This document shows positions 35,553 through 44,552 of a stretch of DNA of 63,490 bases, piece after piece; positions within the stretch are counted from its first letter, which is position 1; each line of letters opens with the position of its first letter. Under the pieces are notes generated by a model. It made no database searches. It was not told the DNA's origin and was given only the letters and a program-made list of their open reading frames with translations. The translations under genes and the position numbers were made by a program. Source of the DNA: Terriglobales bacterium (GTDB taxonomy: Bacteria; Acidobacteriota; Terriglobia; Terriglobales; Acidobacteriaceae); contig JAATGG010000266.1 in the NCBI GenBank assembly GCA_015654835.1, positions 1 to 63,490 on the forward strand, written 5' to 3'.

Positions 35553-36345
35553 GATTCGTCTTCGCGTGTTCTACCAAACCAGGCATGGAGTGAATCATAT
35601 TCTTCACGAGTACAGGGTTTGAAATTCGCTGCATGCAGCGTTGAAAACGCAAGAGCGCCGTGGGAGTTTTCCATTCATCCGGCAAGCTGCTTACGACGTC
35701 GTCAAGTCTTTTGGACGCAATAGCTTGAATCGTCCTCTGAATATCTTCGATATCCTCTGCGCCGATTTCAGAATAGATGCGAGGGTCGAGGAATCTGGAG
35801 GCCAGCAAGTTAGGAGAAGCAGTGCCATCCGCACCTCCGAAGAGATGACCGTGATCCAGGAAATAGGCCTCAAGCCAGCGGGTCTTCCGCTCAACAAAGA
35901 TGGCTTGGCGATTGTCGGCGTGCTCACAGAGCGCGTCCAGAACCCAAGCTGTCCAAAAATCCCTGCGGTTGCGGATGCGAGAAAACCGGCTTCCCGGCAG
36001 TATCTCAAATAAGGGGCAGTTTCCTACACTTAAAAATCGGGAGCCGAAACACCAGCCCGCTCTCGGTCTGCGTGGCCCCTCTTCTCTCTGTACCCAGGAT
36101 TCGTAATTCCGGTCCAGGAAGCCGTTTGAAAGGTAGACGAAGTTCCATTCTGGAACCGGCAGTCCAGCCAAAGCAAACAATTCGGTTCCTAAGGCATCGT
36201 TGAACGGTATGTTGGGGCCCTGAAAGTTATCAAGAAATTTAATGACGTAAAAATTGCCGTCGCTCGCCGAAATTAGAATCGGTTGCGATCCCCCCCGCAG
36301 TCTCCGGATGTACTGCAATGCTGCAACATGCTTGATCTGTCTCAT
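35494..36345 (-). CDS. HipA-like kinase domain protein
   Basis: 283 residues. The N-terminus HVAALQYIRRLRGGSQPIL, ASDGNFYVIKFLDNFQGPN and NDALGTELFALAGLPVPEW match the HipA_2-type kinase-like family (Gly-rich loop, Lys in VIKF, Glu in TELFAL). Later LDALCEHADNRQAIF has the D-x2-x2-H-x-DNRQ pattern that resembles the catalytic loop, and LDHGHLFG resembles the metal-binding DHG motif. The ATG at 36345 begins at the domain edge; a frame from 36420 adds unlikely sequence. It is not a classical HipBA module: no HipB-like helix-turn-helix gene is next to it. Base composition is less GC-rich than the neighbours, which suggests transfer. Confidence 0.72.
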   Translation of the reverse strand: MRQIKHVAALQYIRRLRGGSQPILISASDGNFYVIKFLDNFQGPNIPFNDALGTELFALAGLPVPEWNFVYLSNGFLDRNYESWVQREEGPRRPRAGWCFGSRFLSVGNCPLFEILPGSRFSRIRNRRDFWTAWVLDALCEHADNRQAIFVERKTRWLEAYFLDHGHLFGGADGTASPNLLASRFLDPRIYSEIGAEDIEDIQRTIQAIASKRLDDVVSSLPDEWKTPTALLRFQRCMQRISNPVLVKNMIHSMPGLVEHAKTNHGGCFEHTPLGLKRDYLYA

Positions 36346-36857
36346 CTCGTTGTGTCCCGATCTCTTCCGTCGAAAAAAACGTCCTTGGCAATACACAGAG
36401 ACTGGAAAGAAGATAAACACGCAAAGAATTCAGTGAAACACTGTCGTTCCGCAACCTACGTGCGAGCTTTGCCGACGTCGATTTTTCTCGTTTAGGCAGA
36501 TTAATGCTGCAACCGCCAAGACGGGAATATTCGCGTCAATCTGTATTGGATCGGATTCCCTAAAAATCCGACGCTCGCATCGCAACAACCCGCAGAGGGG
36601 CGCTTTTGCCCAAGATGCGTCAAATTCACACACTTCGGCAGGCGCATTTTTCTTCAGGATGCTGTAATTGGATTTTCTTTATTTCCACGAAACCTTGTCT
36701 ATACAACTTTTGAACTATTTATCTTAATGGAATCTTTATTCAGGAAATAAATCTGTGGAAATGCCGTTTAGGTCCGGAAATCTGCCTCGGCGAATTTCCT
36801 CGGGCCGAAAGGGGCATGAACAAACCCAAACGGCCCAAATCACTCGATCGTCCATCC
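36346..36857. other. AT-rich non-coding region upstream of the HipA-like kinase
   Basis: 512 bp without a convincing gene. It is clearly richer in A+T than the surroundings, especially 36660-36760. Short ORFs exist but show no protein-like pattern. GGAAAT (36776-36781) and ATTTCC (36794-36799) form a weak hairpin 59 bp downstream of the epimerase stop that could end that transcript. The AT-rich part may contain the kinase promoter. Confidence 0.45.
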
Positions 36858-37802
36858 TCACCCTTGTTCGCCTTGCTTGTACCACGCCACGGTCCGCCCC
36901 AATCCCTCGCGAAAATCGACAACCGGCCGGTAGCCTAGCAGTTCTCCCGCGAGGCGGATATCCGCCAGAGAGTCCCGAATGTCACCTGCCCGTCCCGTTG
37001 CGTAGGCTGGTTCGCCTTCGTAGCCGGTCAGCTCTCGCAGAACCCGGAAGGTTTCATTGAGCGTGATCCGCGAGCCCGTCGCGGTATTTATCATTTGCCC
37101 GGAAACCTTTTCCGCAGGCGCAGCCGCGGCCAGCAAATTGGCGTGGACCACGTTGTCGATGTAGGTAAAGTCGCGACTCTGCTCGCCGTCGCCGAAAATT
37201 GTCGGCTGCTCTCCGGCCAGCATCCGCCGGCAAAATACGGCCAACACGCCGGAGTAGTGCGAGGTGGGGTCCTGGTAGGGGCCGAACACGTTGAAATAAC
37301 GCAGAACCACCGTCTCCAGCCCATAGACCCGGGTAAAGGCGCGCAGGTAGTGTTCCCCGGCCAGTTTGGCCACCGCATAAGGAGAAATCGGGTTCGGGAT
37401 CATGCCCTCATGCTTGGGCAGGGTCGGCGTATCTCCGTAGGCGGACGAAGAGCCGGCATAGATCACCCGGCGCACCCCGGCGGCGCGGGCGGCTACCAGC
37501 AGGTTCAGGGTGGCGTCCACACAATTCACGTTGGTGGCCACAGGGTCGGCTACCGAGCGCGGCACCGAGGCCAGCGCCGCCTCATGGAAAATAATTTCGA
37601 TTCCGGCACAGGCACGGGCACAGGCAGCCGGATCGGCCAAGTCGCCCTCGATAAACTCCATCCCTTCGAGGCCGATCAGATTGGCGCGTTTTCCCGTGAT
37701 AAAGCTATCGATGCCGCGAACTGTTTCTCCCTTTGCCAACAAAGCGGATGCGATTGAACGCCCGATAAACCCGGCGGCTCCGGTAACCAGATAATTTGCC
37801 AA
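36858..37802 (-). CDS. NAD-dependent UDP-hexose 4-epimerase, UDP-GlcNAc type
   Basis: 314-residue extended short-chain dehydrogenase. NAD motif GAAGFIG at 8-14, then FHEAALASVPRSVADP, IYAGSSSAYGDTP and the YAVAK catalytic pair. LRYFNVFGPYQDPTSHYSGV and RDFTYIDNVV match the WbpP/TviC group of UDP-GlcNAc 4-epimerases. I place the start at the TTG at 37800-37802 because GGAG lies seven bases upstream and the Rossmann fold begins at once; a GTG or ATG further up adds 32 residues of non-homologous sequence. Divergent from a UDP-sugar dehydrogenase, with which it would make UDP-GalNAcA. Substrate is inferred. Confidence 0.88.
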   Translation of the reverse strand: MANYLVTGAAGFIGRSIASALLAKGETVRGIDSFITGKRANLIGLEGMEFIEGDLADPAACARACAGIEIIFHEAALASVPRSVADPVATNVNCVDATLNLLVAARAAGVRRVIYAGSSSAYGDTPTLPKHEGMIPNPISPYAVAKLAGEHYLRAFTRVYGLETVVLRYFNVFGPYQDPTSHYSGVLAVFCRRMLAGEQPTIFGDGEQSRDFTYIDNVVHANLLAAAAPAEKVSGQMINTATGSRITLNETFRVLRELTGYEGEPAYATGRAGDIRDSLADIRLAGELLGYRPVVDFREGLGRTVAWYKQGEQG

Positions 37803-37936
37803 ATTTTTTCTCCAAAAAAGATTGCGCGGGTCTCGCACCGTATCCACCGGCGCAAGATCCGCACCGGTTAGGATACTATCGCGTGCTTCCGGGGGCATTG
37901 CCCACTGTCACAGGGACAGGTTTTACAATCGGATGC

Positions 37937-39283
37937 ATGACAATTGAAGTTGCGAGCCGGCTGGCCGAGCTCAAGCACAAAATGGAAACCCGCGAGGCCC
38001 GCATCGGCATCGTCGGAATGGGATACGTAGGGCTGCCGCTGGCGCTGCTTTTCAGTGGCGAGCGGTTCCGCGTGACCGGGTTCGACATCGCCTCAGACAA
38101 GGTGAACGCCCTCAATGCCGGCGGCTCCTATATCGTCCGCATTCTGCCCGAGGCCATCCGGGATGCCCAAAAGGCCGGCTTCCGCGCAACATCGGACTAT
38201 TCGGAGATTGCCGCCATGGATGCGGTCATCATCTGCGTGCCCACTCCGCTCAACGAGCACCATGAGCCCGATCTCAGCTACGTCACTGGCACCGTCAAAT
38301 CCATTGCGCCCCACATTCACCAGGACCAGTTGATCGTGCTTGAAAGCACCACCTATCCCGGCACTACCGAAGAGGTGATGGTGCCCCTGCTGGAAGTTGG
38401 CAACGGCCATGGCCTCAAGGTGGCGCGCACCCTCGATGACGCTGGGGTCCACGTCGCCTTCTCTCCCGAGCGCGAAGATCCCGGCAACGACACCGTCGCC
38501 CGCCATGACATTCCCAAGGTCGTAGGAGGGTGCGGCCCCGTCGCTGTCGAGTTGGCTGCCGCGATGTACGGGTCCATTTTCCGCCGTGTCGTGCCCGTCA
38601 GCAGCCCTTCGGTCGCCGAAATGACCAAGCTGCTAGAAAACATTTATCGCTGCGTCAACATTGCCCTGGTCAACGAACTCAAACAGCTCTGCATGCGCAT
38701 GGGCATCGATATCCACGAAGTAATCGACGCAGCGAAGACCAAGCCTTTCGGTTTCCAGGCTTTCTATCCCGGTCCCGGGCTTGGCGGCCACTGCATCCCT
38801 ATCGATCCCTTCTACCTATCCTGGAAGGCCAAGGAGTTCGACTTCCGCACCCGCTTCATCGAGCTTGCGGGCGAAGTCAACACCAACATGCCTTACTTCG
38901 TTCTCGACCAGATCGCCGCAGGCCTCAATCAGCAGCGCAAATCCATCAACGGATCGAAGGTGCTGGTGCTCGGCGTGGCCTACAAGCGCGATATCGACGA
39001 CCTGCGCGAGTCGCCCTCGCTCACCATCATCGAGTTGTTGCGAGATAAAGGCGCCATCGTTGCCTACAACGACCCTTACTTCCCCACCGTGGGCCGTGGC
39101 CGCCAATACGATCTGAACATGACCAACACGCCGCTCGACAACCTGGCTCAGTACGATGCCGTGGTGATTGTTACCGACCACACCACGTACGACTACAAGG
39201 CCATTGTGGAGCAGTCCCAGTTAGTCGTCGATACGAGGAATGCCACCAAGGGCATCGACTCCGCAAAGATCGTTCGCTGCTAA
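37937..39283 (+). CDS. UDP-sugar 6-dehydrogenase, UDP-GlcNAc/GalNAc type (WbpA/TviB-like)
   Basis: 448 residues of the UDP-glucose/GDP-mannose dehydrogenase family. Rossmann motif IGIVGMGYVGLPLALLF with GxGxxG at 27-32. Central dimerisation domain has KLLENIYRCVNIALVNEL. Catalytic Cys286 in GLGGHCIPIDPFYLSW; the C-terminal domain has GVAYKRDIDDLRESPS. GHCIPIDPFYLSWKA is typical of the N-acetylhexosamine branch. It oxidises C6 to a uronic acid for polysaccharide building. The ATG at 37937 starts just before the fold; 134 bp separate it from the divergent epimerase. Confidence 0.92.
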   Translation: MTIEVASRLAELKHKMETREARIGIVGMGYVGLPLALLFSGERFRVTGFDIASDKVNALNAGGSYIVRILPEAIRDAQKAGFRATSDYSEIAAMDAVIICVPTPLNEHHEPDLSYVTGTVKSIAPHIHQDQLIVLESTTYPGTTEEVMVPLLEVGNGHGLKVARTLDDAGVHVAFSPEREDPGNDTVARHDIPKVVGGCGPVAVELAAAMYGSIFRRVVPVSSPSVAEMTKLLENIYRCVNIALVNELKQLCMRMGIDIHEVIDAAKTKPFGFQAFYPGPGLGGHCIPIDPFYLSWKAKEFDFRTRFIELAGEVNTNMPYFVLDQIAAGLNQQRKSINGSKVLVLGVAYKRDIDDLRESPSLTIIELLRDKGAIVAYNDPYFPTVGRGRQYDLNMTNTPLDNLAQYDAVVIVTDHTTYDYKAIVEQSQLVVDTRNATKGIDSAKIVRC

Positions 39284-39301
39284 AATTCACTCCGAATTAC
39301 A

Positions 39302-39342
39302 TGCCGGATGAGACAGGGCGAAGCTTCCTTTCTTATCCGGCA
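39302..39342. terminator. hairpin between convergent dehydrogenase and FAH-family genes
   Basis: TGCCGGATGAGA (39302-39313) pairs with TCTTATCCGGCA (39331-39342) over 12 bp with one G-U pair, loop 17 bases. It starts 18 bases after the dehydrogenase stop. There is no U-tract on either side, like the hairpin after nuoN. Confidence 0.5.
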
Positions 39343-39468
39343 CGATGTATCCTCCCGATCACTTATCTCAGTTCTTCAAGATCACTGCGGCGAAGCAGAG
39401 CATCCTTTTCTGGGCAATTCGATTGCGCCCGTTGGCCTTCGCAAAATCCAGAGCAGGCCGCGCCGCGC

Positions 39469-40296
39469 TCAAGCCACTTCGTTTTCCAATGTTCCGATCG
39501 GCTCAATCGTGATGCGGATCTTGTCGCCGCTCGCGAGCGTAAACGGGCTCGGCGGCACAATGCCGGTGCCGGTCATCAGGAAGCATCCGCAGGGAAACGA
39601 ATTGTCCCGCAGCAGATAGTCAACCAGGGTTTTCAGATCGCGCTTCAACTCCGTCAACGCCACCGAGCCTGAAAACTCGATTTGACCACCGCGCAAAATC
39701 TCCAATGAAATCTCGGTCGATTTCGGCAGCGGGTCAGAGGTCACAAGAATGCCGGGCCCTAAGGCGCAACTGCCGTTGTAGACTTTGGCCTGCTGCAGAT
39801 AAAGCGGATTCTCGCCTTCGATGTCGCGCGAACTTATGCCGTTGCCGACGGTGTAGCCGATGATCTCTCCCGCCGGACTCACCACCAACGTCAATTCCGG
39901 TTCCGGCACCGACCAGCGTGCATCGCTGCGCAGCCGCACCTTGCCGCGTGGGCCCACGGTGCGGCTGGCTGTCGATTTGAAAAAGAGCGCAGGGCGCTCC
40001 GCCGAGTAGGCACGATCATAAAAGTCGCCTCCTCCAGAGTCTTTCGATTCTTCCATTCGCGCGCGGCGGCCGCGAAAATACGTCACGCCCGCGCCCCATA
40101 CTTCCTGCTGCCCAATCGGAGCGAGAATTTCTGCCGAGTGAAACGCCAGCGACGGCGCTTCACCCGCGATGACGGCCCGCAAATAGCCGGCTAGATCTTC
40201 ATGTGCCAGTAGCCCATCCCACGCCAACGCATCGACGCGGTAACAGTGGCCCTCGTGCTCGACGAAACAACCCGAACCCGTACGGTAAAGTTTCAC
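39469..40296 (-). CDS. fumarylacetoacetate hydrolase (FAH) family protein
   Basis: 275 residues. The FAH fold is shown by ILAPIGQQEVWGAGVTYF, RPALFFKSTASRTVGP, PEPELTLVVSPAGEIIGYT (metal-binding E-x-E), GNGISSRDIEGENPLY and LTELKRDLKTLVDYLL. The C-terminal GTGIVPPSPFTLASGD is the active-site loop. The GTG at 40296 has GGGAGG about nine bases upstream; the frame extends to 40386 with weak sequence. It follows the hut cluster on the same strand but after a 205-bp gap, so co-transcription is unsure. Members hydrolyse C-C bonds or hydrate 2-keto acids, for example in sugar-acid breakdown. Substrate unknown. Confidence 0.82.
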   Translation of the reverse strand: MKLYRTGSGCFVEHEGHCYRVDALAWDGLLAHEDLAGYLRAVIAGEAPSLAFHSAEILAPIGQQEVWGAGVTYFRGRRARMEESKDSGGGDFYDRAYSAERPALFFKSTASRTVGPRGKVRLRSDARWSVPEPELTLVVSPAGEIIGYTVGNGISSRDIEGENPLYLQQAKVYNGSCALGPGILVTSDPLPKSTEISLEILRGGQIEFSGSVALTELKRDLKTLVDYLLRDNSFPCGCFLMTGTGIVPPSPFTLASGDKIRITIEPIGTLENEVA

Positions 40297-40501
40297 GCGC
40301 GCACGCCTCCCTGCGTTTGTCCTCCATACTACATCCGGTTTGCTTCGTGTCGGAGAAGGAGCGGACGAGCGGCTTTGTCCTATCAAACTGTCGTATTTAT
40401 TCAGCGAGATTTTTTTGGAAAGCTGAAGGTACGGGGCCGGTTTCTAGAGAGGGTGATCCTTTGCACGCTGTCGAAGCGGTGAGACGTGAATCGAAGATGC
40501 T

Positions 40502-41638
40502 CTAAGCGCAAGCGAGTAGCTTATGCAGAGTTTCTGTCCACTCGTCGAGTTCCGCCGCGGGCACACATTCTCGATTCGAATGCGCGGTGTGCATATCGCC
40601 GGGGCCGATTACGATGACCTCTTCGGCAACGTGAGCCAGGCGGCTGGCTTCCGATCCAAAACTGATGCCGATGGGCTCGCGCGCGATGGGCGCAGTCACG
40701 GCAAGCCGTTGACGCAGCGGACCTGCCGTCGCAGGGGCGAAGCCCGCCTCTGCGCGCAGCGGTTCCACATGAATACGCGCCCGCGGATGCTCGACGCGTA
40801 TCCGGTCCGCCAGCCACTCCAACCCAGCCAGTGCCGCCCGCGGAGCGTCACCGGGGATCGGCCGCCACTCCACCAGAAACGAGCACTCCCGGGCCACGAT
40901 ATTTTTCGCCGAACCGCCCTGGATGACGCCAACGTTCAACGTGGTCTGCGGCGGATCGAACAACTCATCCGTAGCGGCAGCAAACTGCGACAGCTCGCTC
41001 TCGATGCGCGCAATGAATTTGGCCGCCAACACAATCGCCGAAAGCCCTTCCTGCGGATAAGCGGAGTGCGCTTCAAGGCCGTTGATCCTGACTCGCGCCA
41101 GACCATATCCCTTGCCCGCAATTCCCGGCCGCAGCGAGGTAGGCTCACTCACAATCGCCGTGCGGATGCGCAGAGTTGTCCCGGCCAGCAGACGCTCCAT
41201 CCCTTTGCAGCCAATCTCTTCGTCCGCAGTCAGAATCAGGGCTGCGTTCGGCCAGACATGCTGCGGCTCGAAGCCCTCCAGCGCCGCCAAAAAGCAAGCC
41301 AGCGCACCCTTCACATCACAGGCTCCACAGCCGTGCAGCAATGGCTTCTCGTCCGAGGCAGTCAACTTGAGAGCGTCCGTCCATGCCTCCGCAAACGGCA
41401 CCGTATCCGTATGGCATACGAAGGCCAGATCAATCACGCCGGCGGTCCCTGACGCACCGGCGGGCCGCGCAATCAGATTGGCTTTGGCTACACCGTTCTC
41501 ATCCGTATAGGGGAACAACTCGACCCGCCAGCCTCGTGCTTCGACAAAGCCGGTGACCCACGACAGCAGCGGCAGATTCGACAACGCCGATGGCGTGGCA
41601 ATGGCAACCAATTCGCGCAGAATCTCCGCAGCTTTCAT
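40502..41638 (-). CDS. M20-family amidohydrolase (ArgE/DapE-like) in the hut operon
   Basis: 378-residue zinc hydrolase. Metal ligands: VCHTDTVPF (His-x-Asp), HGCGACDVKGALA (Asp), LTADEEIGCKG (Glu-Glu), and a late His in GDMHTAHSNRE. The ArgE family normally cleaves N-acyl amino acids. The ATG at 41638 overlaps the hutI stop by four bases, so it belongs to the histidine operon. With HutF present the pathway ends in N-formylglutamate, and no HutG is seen; this enzyme may deformylate it. Acetylornithine deacetylase activity is the alternative. No arginine gene is nearby. Confidence 0.85.
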   Translation of the reverse strand: MKAAEILRELVAIATPSALSNLPLLSWVTGFVEARGWRVELFPYTDENGVAKANLIARPAGASGTAGVIDLAFVCHTDTVPFAEAWTDALKLTASDEKPLLHGCGACDVKGALACFLAALEGFEPQHVWPNAALILTADEEIGCKGMERLLAGTTLRIRTAIVSEPTSLRPGIAGKGYGLARVRINGLEAHSAYPQEGLSAIVLAAKFIARIESELSQFAAATDELFDPPQTTLNVGVIQGGSAKNIVARECSFLVEWRPIPGDAPRAALAGLEWLADRIRVEHPRARIHVEPLRAEAGFAPATAGPLRQRLAVTAPIAREPIGISFGSEASRLAHVAEEVIVIGPGDMHTAHSNRECVPAAELDEWTETLHKLLACA

Positions 41639-42885
41639 TGCGTCACTTCCTTACCTGCAACAAAGACACGCGGCCTGGCCGGGGCTGCGACAAAGTACGC
41701 AATCTCTCGGTAGTCGGTGAACTCATGTAAAAGGAAATCGGCCTGTTTGCCTATTTCGAGAGAGCCAATCGTGTCGCCGAGGCCCAGGCTCCACGCCGCA
41801 TTGAGGGTGGAGGCGGTAAGCGCCTCAGCCGGCGACAATCCCATTTCAAGACACGCCAGAGAAAGCATGAAAGGCATCGACGCCACCGGCGACGATCCCG
41901 GGTTGAAGTCCGTAGCCAGCACAATCGCGAGCCCTGCTTCAACCATCTTGCGCGCCGGCGGATAGTTCGTCCGCCCCAGCGCGAACACCGACCCCGGCAG
42001 CAGCACTGGCTGCACGTTTGCCGCCCGCAACAGGCCGAGCGTCTCCTCGGTCACCGTCTCCAGGTGATCGGCAGTCGCTGCGCCCAGCTCCGCCGCCAAT
42101 GCCGCTCCGGTGCCGGGCCTGAACTGCTCCGCGTGGAGACGCAGCCCCAGTCCGTGTGCGCGGGCCGCAGTCAACACGACCCTCGTTTCATTCACCGTAA
42201 AGGCATGGTCGTCGCAAAACGCATCGCAATATTCCGCCAATCCGGTGGCAGCGACTTCGGGAATCAACGCTTCGACCATCCAGCGAATATACTCATCGCG
42301 CCGATTTGTAAACTCGGGCGGAACCGTATGCGCCGCCAGCAAAGTGGAAACGATGCGTGCCGGCCCCTCGTTGTTGAGACGCGCCTGCACACGCAGCATC
42401 CGCAGTTCCGTCGCATCGTCCAACCCGTAGCCGGACTTGGCTTCGATCGTGGTTGTACCTCCGCGCAGCATCCAGTCGCGATGCCGCCGCGCCATCGCGA
42501 GCAACTGGTCTTCACTGGCTGCACGCGTGAGCGCAACCGTACGCAAAATTCCGCCGCCCGCTGCGGCAATCTGCTGATAGGTCGCGCCTGCGATACGCTG
42601 CTCGAACTCCGCCGCACGGTTGCCGGCAAACACGAGGTGGGTGTGCGCGTCCACAAATCCAGGCGTGACGCAACGCCCTTCGGCATCGACCACCGTCGCC
42701 TGTTTCGGAATCCGCGTGCGCAACTCCGCATCACGACCGACAGCAGCGACGCGGCCACCTTTCACCAGCAGCGTCGCGTCTTCGATCACATTAAGCTCGC
42801 GCAGCTCTGTGCCAACGCGCGGGCGCTGAGGACCGGCCAGCGTAACAAGCTGGCCGATGTGAATGACTGCAACTGTGCCGGCCAC
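41635..42885 (-). CDS. hutI: imidazolonepropionase HutI
   Basis: Third step of histidine degradation: opens imidazolone propionate to N-formimino-L-glutamate. 416 residues of the amidohydrolase superfamily. Metal site FVDAHTHLVFAGNR; substrate loop TTTIEAKSGYGLD; further ligands in LHAEQF and ATDFNPGSSPVASMPFM. The frame continues far upstream through hutU, but homology starts at VAVIHIGQLVTL. I take the GTG at 42885, two bases after the hutU stop. Coupled to the M20 hydrolase downstream. Confidence 0.94.
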   Translation of the reverse strand: MAGTVAVIHIGQLVTLAGPQRPRVGTELRELNVIEDATLLVKGGRVAAVGRDAELRTRIPKQATVVDAEGRCVTPGFVDAHTHLVFAGNRAAEFEQRIAGATYQQIAAAGGGILRTVALTRAASEDQLLAMARRHRDWMLRGGTTTIEAKSGYGLDDATELRMLRVQARLNNEGPARIVSTLLAAHTVPPEFTNRRDEYIRWMVEALIPEVAATGLAEYCDAFCDDHAFTVNETRVVLTAARAHGLGLRLHAEQFRPGTGAALAAELGAATADHLETVTEETLGLLRAANVQPVLLPGSVFALGRTNYPPARKMVEAGLAIVLATDFNPGSSPVASMPFMLSLACLEMGLSPAEALTASTLNAAWSLGLGDTIGSLEIGKQADFLLHEFTDYREIAYFVAAPARPRVFVAGKEVTQ

Positions 42886-42887
42886 GG

Positions 42888-44552
42888 TTACTTCCCTGCC
42901 ATTGGAATATGCACGCCGCGCTCTCGCGCCGTCTGCTGCGCGAGTTCGTAGCCCGCATCCGCATGACGCGCTACGCCCAGTCCTGGATCGTTGTTGAGTA
43001 CGCGGGCAAGACGCCGCGCCGCATTGTCCGTTCCATCGGCCACGGTAACCTGCCCGGCATGGAGCGAGAATCCCATGCCCACGCCGCCCCCGTGATGGAA
43101 GCTGACCCACGTTGCGCCCGAGGCCGTGTTCAACAGCGCATTCAATACCGGCCAATCGGCGACAGCATCCGAGCCGTCGATCATCTTTTCCGTCTCGCGG
43201 TAAGGACTGGCTACCGACCCTGTATCCAGGTGGTCGCGGCCAATCGCGATCGGCGCGGAAATTTCGCCCTTGCGCACCAGGTCGTTGATGGCCTCGCCCA
43301 TGCGCTGACGCTCTCCGTAGCCAAGCCAGCAGATGCGCGCAGGCAAACCCTGGAAGGCAAACCGGCCCTTTGCCAGCCGCAGCCACCGGGTAAGAATCTC
43401 GTTCTCCGGGAATAACTCCAGAGCCAGTCGATCGGTGCGATCGATGTCTTTGGGATCGCCCGACAAAGCTACCCAGCGAAACGGCCCCGTGCCGGTGCAG
43501 AAGAGCGGCCGAATGTATTCCGGCACAAACCCCGGAATCAGGAATGCTTCGCCGCAGCCGGCGTCAAACGCGAAACGGCGAATGTTATTGCCGTAGTCGA
43601 AAGCCACGGCACCGGCGCGCTGCATGGCCAACATGGCATCGACGTGCACCACCATGGTTGCCGTGGAGCGGCGCACATATTCCTCGGGATCGCTTTGCCG
43701 CAACGCGGTGGCTTCGGCGAGAGTGAGCCCTTGGGGAACGTATCCATTCAACGGATCGTGCGCGCTGGTCTGATCCGTCACGACATCGACTTCGACGCCG
43801 CGCCGGACTAACTCCGGCAGCACATCGGCGCAGTTGCCGACCAGGCCCACTGACAGGGCCCGCCCTTCGCGCTTGGCTGTTTCGCACAGCGCCAGCGCCT
43901 CGTCAAGATTCTCCGTCACTTGATCGCAATAGCGTGTCTCGACGCGCCGGTCGATGCGGGTGCGGTCCACATCGATCGCCAACACCACACCGCCGTTCAA
44001 CGTAACGGAAAGCGGCTGCGCACCGCCCATGCCGCCGACGCCGCCGGTGACCACGAGCTTGCCCTTCAGCGATCCGCCAAAGTGGCGCTCGGCCAGTGCT
44101 GCAAAGGTCTGGAACGTGCCTTGCAAAATACCCTGCGTGCCGATGTAGATCCAGCTTCCCGCGGTCATCTGGCCATACATCATCAGGCCCTTGCGGTCGA
44201 GTTCGTTGAAGTGCTCCCAGTTCGCCCACTTGCCCACCAAGTTGGAGTTGGCGATGATCACGCGTGGTGCCATATCGTGCGTGGGAAACACGCCCACCGG
44301 CTTGCCCGATTGCACCAGCAGCGTCTCTTCGTTGCCCAACTGCTCCAACTCGCGCACGATGGCGTGATAGCAGTCCCAGTTGCGCGCCGCCTTGCCGATG
44401 CCGCCGTAAACCACCAGATCCGAGGGGCGTTCCGCCACTTCGGGATCGAGGTTATTCATCAGGCAGCGCAACGCCGCCTCCTGCTGCCAGCCTTTGCAAC
44501 GCAACTGGTTGCCGCGAGGGGCGCGAATCATAGGAGCTGCCAATACGCTCAT
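42888..44552 (-). CDS. hutU: urocanate hydratase HutU
   Basis: Second step of histidine degradation: urocanate plus water to imidazolone propionate, with NAD as electrophile. 554 residues, normal. Visible features: [21 protein letters not shown] at the N-terminus (core [12 protein letters not shown]), NAD loop [26 protein letters not shown], active-site Cys in [14 protein letters not shown], and [13 protein letters not shown] near the end. The ATG at 44552 overlaps the hutF stop by four bases. No histidine ammonia-lyase gene (hutH) lies in the window. Confidence 0.97.
   Translation of the reverse strand: MSVLAAPMIRAPRGNQLRCKGWQQEAALRCLMNNLDPEVAERPSDLVVYGGIGKAARNWDCYHAIVRELEQLGNEETLLVQSGKPVGVFPTHDMAPRVIIANSNLVGKWANWEHFNELDRKGLMMYGQMTAGSWIYIGTQGILQGTFQTFAALAERHFGGSLKGKLVVTGGVGGMGGAQPLSVTLNGGVVLAIDVDRTRIDRRVETRYCDQVTENLDEALALCETAKREGRALSVGLVGNCADVLPELVRRGVEVDVVTDQTSAHDPLNGYVPQGLTLAEATALRQSDPEEYVRRSTATMVVHVDAMLAMQRAGAVAFDYGNNIRRFAFDAGCGEAFLIPGFVPEYIRPLFCTGTGPFRWVALSGDPKDIDRTDRLALELFPENEILTRWLRLAKGRFAFQGLPARICWLGYGERQRMGEAINDLVRKGEISAPIAIGRDHLDTGSVASPYRETEKMIDGSDAVADWPVLNALLNTASGATWVSFHHGGGVGMGFSLHAGQVTVADGTDNAARRLARVLNNDPGLGVARHADAGYELAQQTARERGVHIPMAGK

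Noticed and set aside
36430-36633. 67-codon minus-strand ORF in the AT-rich gap
   Set aside because: No ribosome-binding site and no recognisable pattern.
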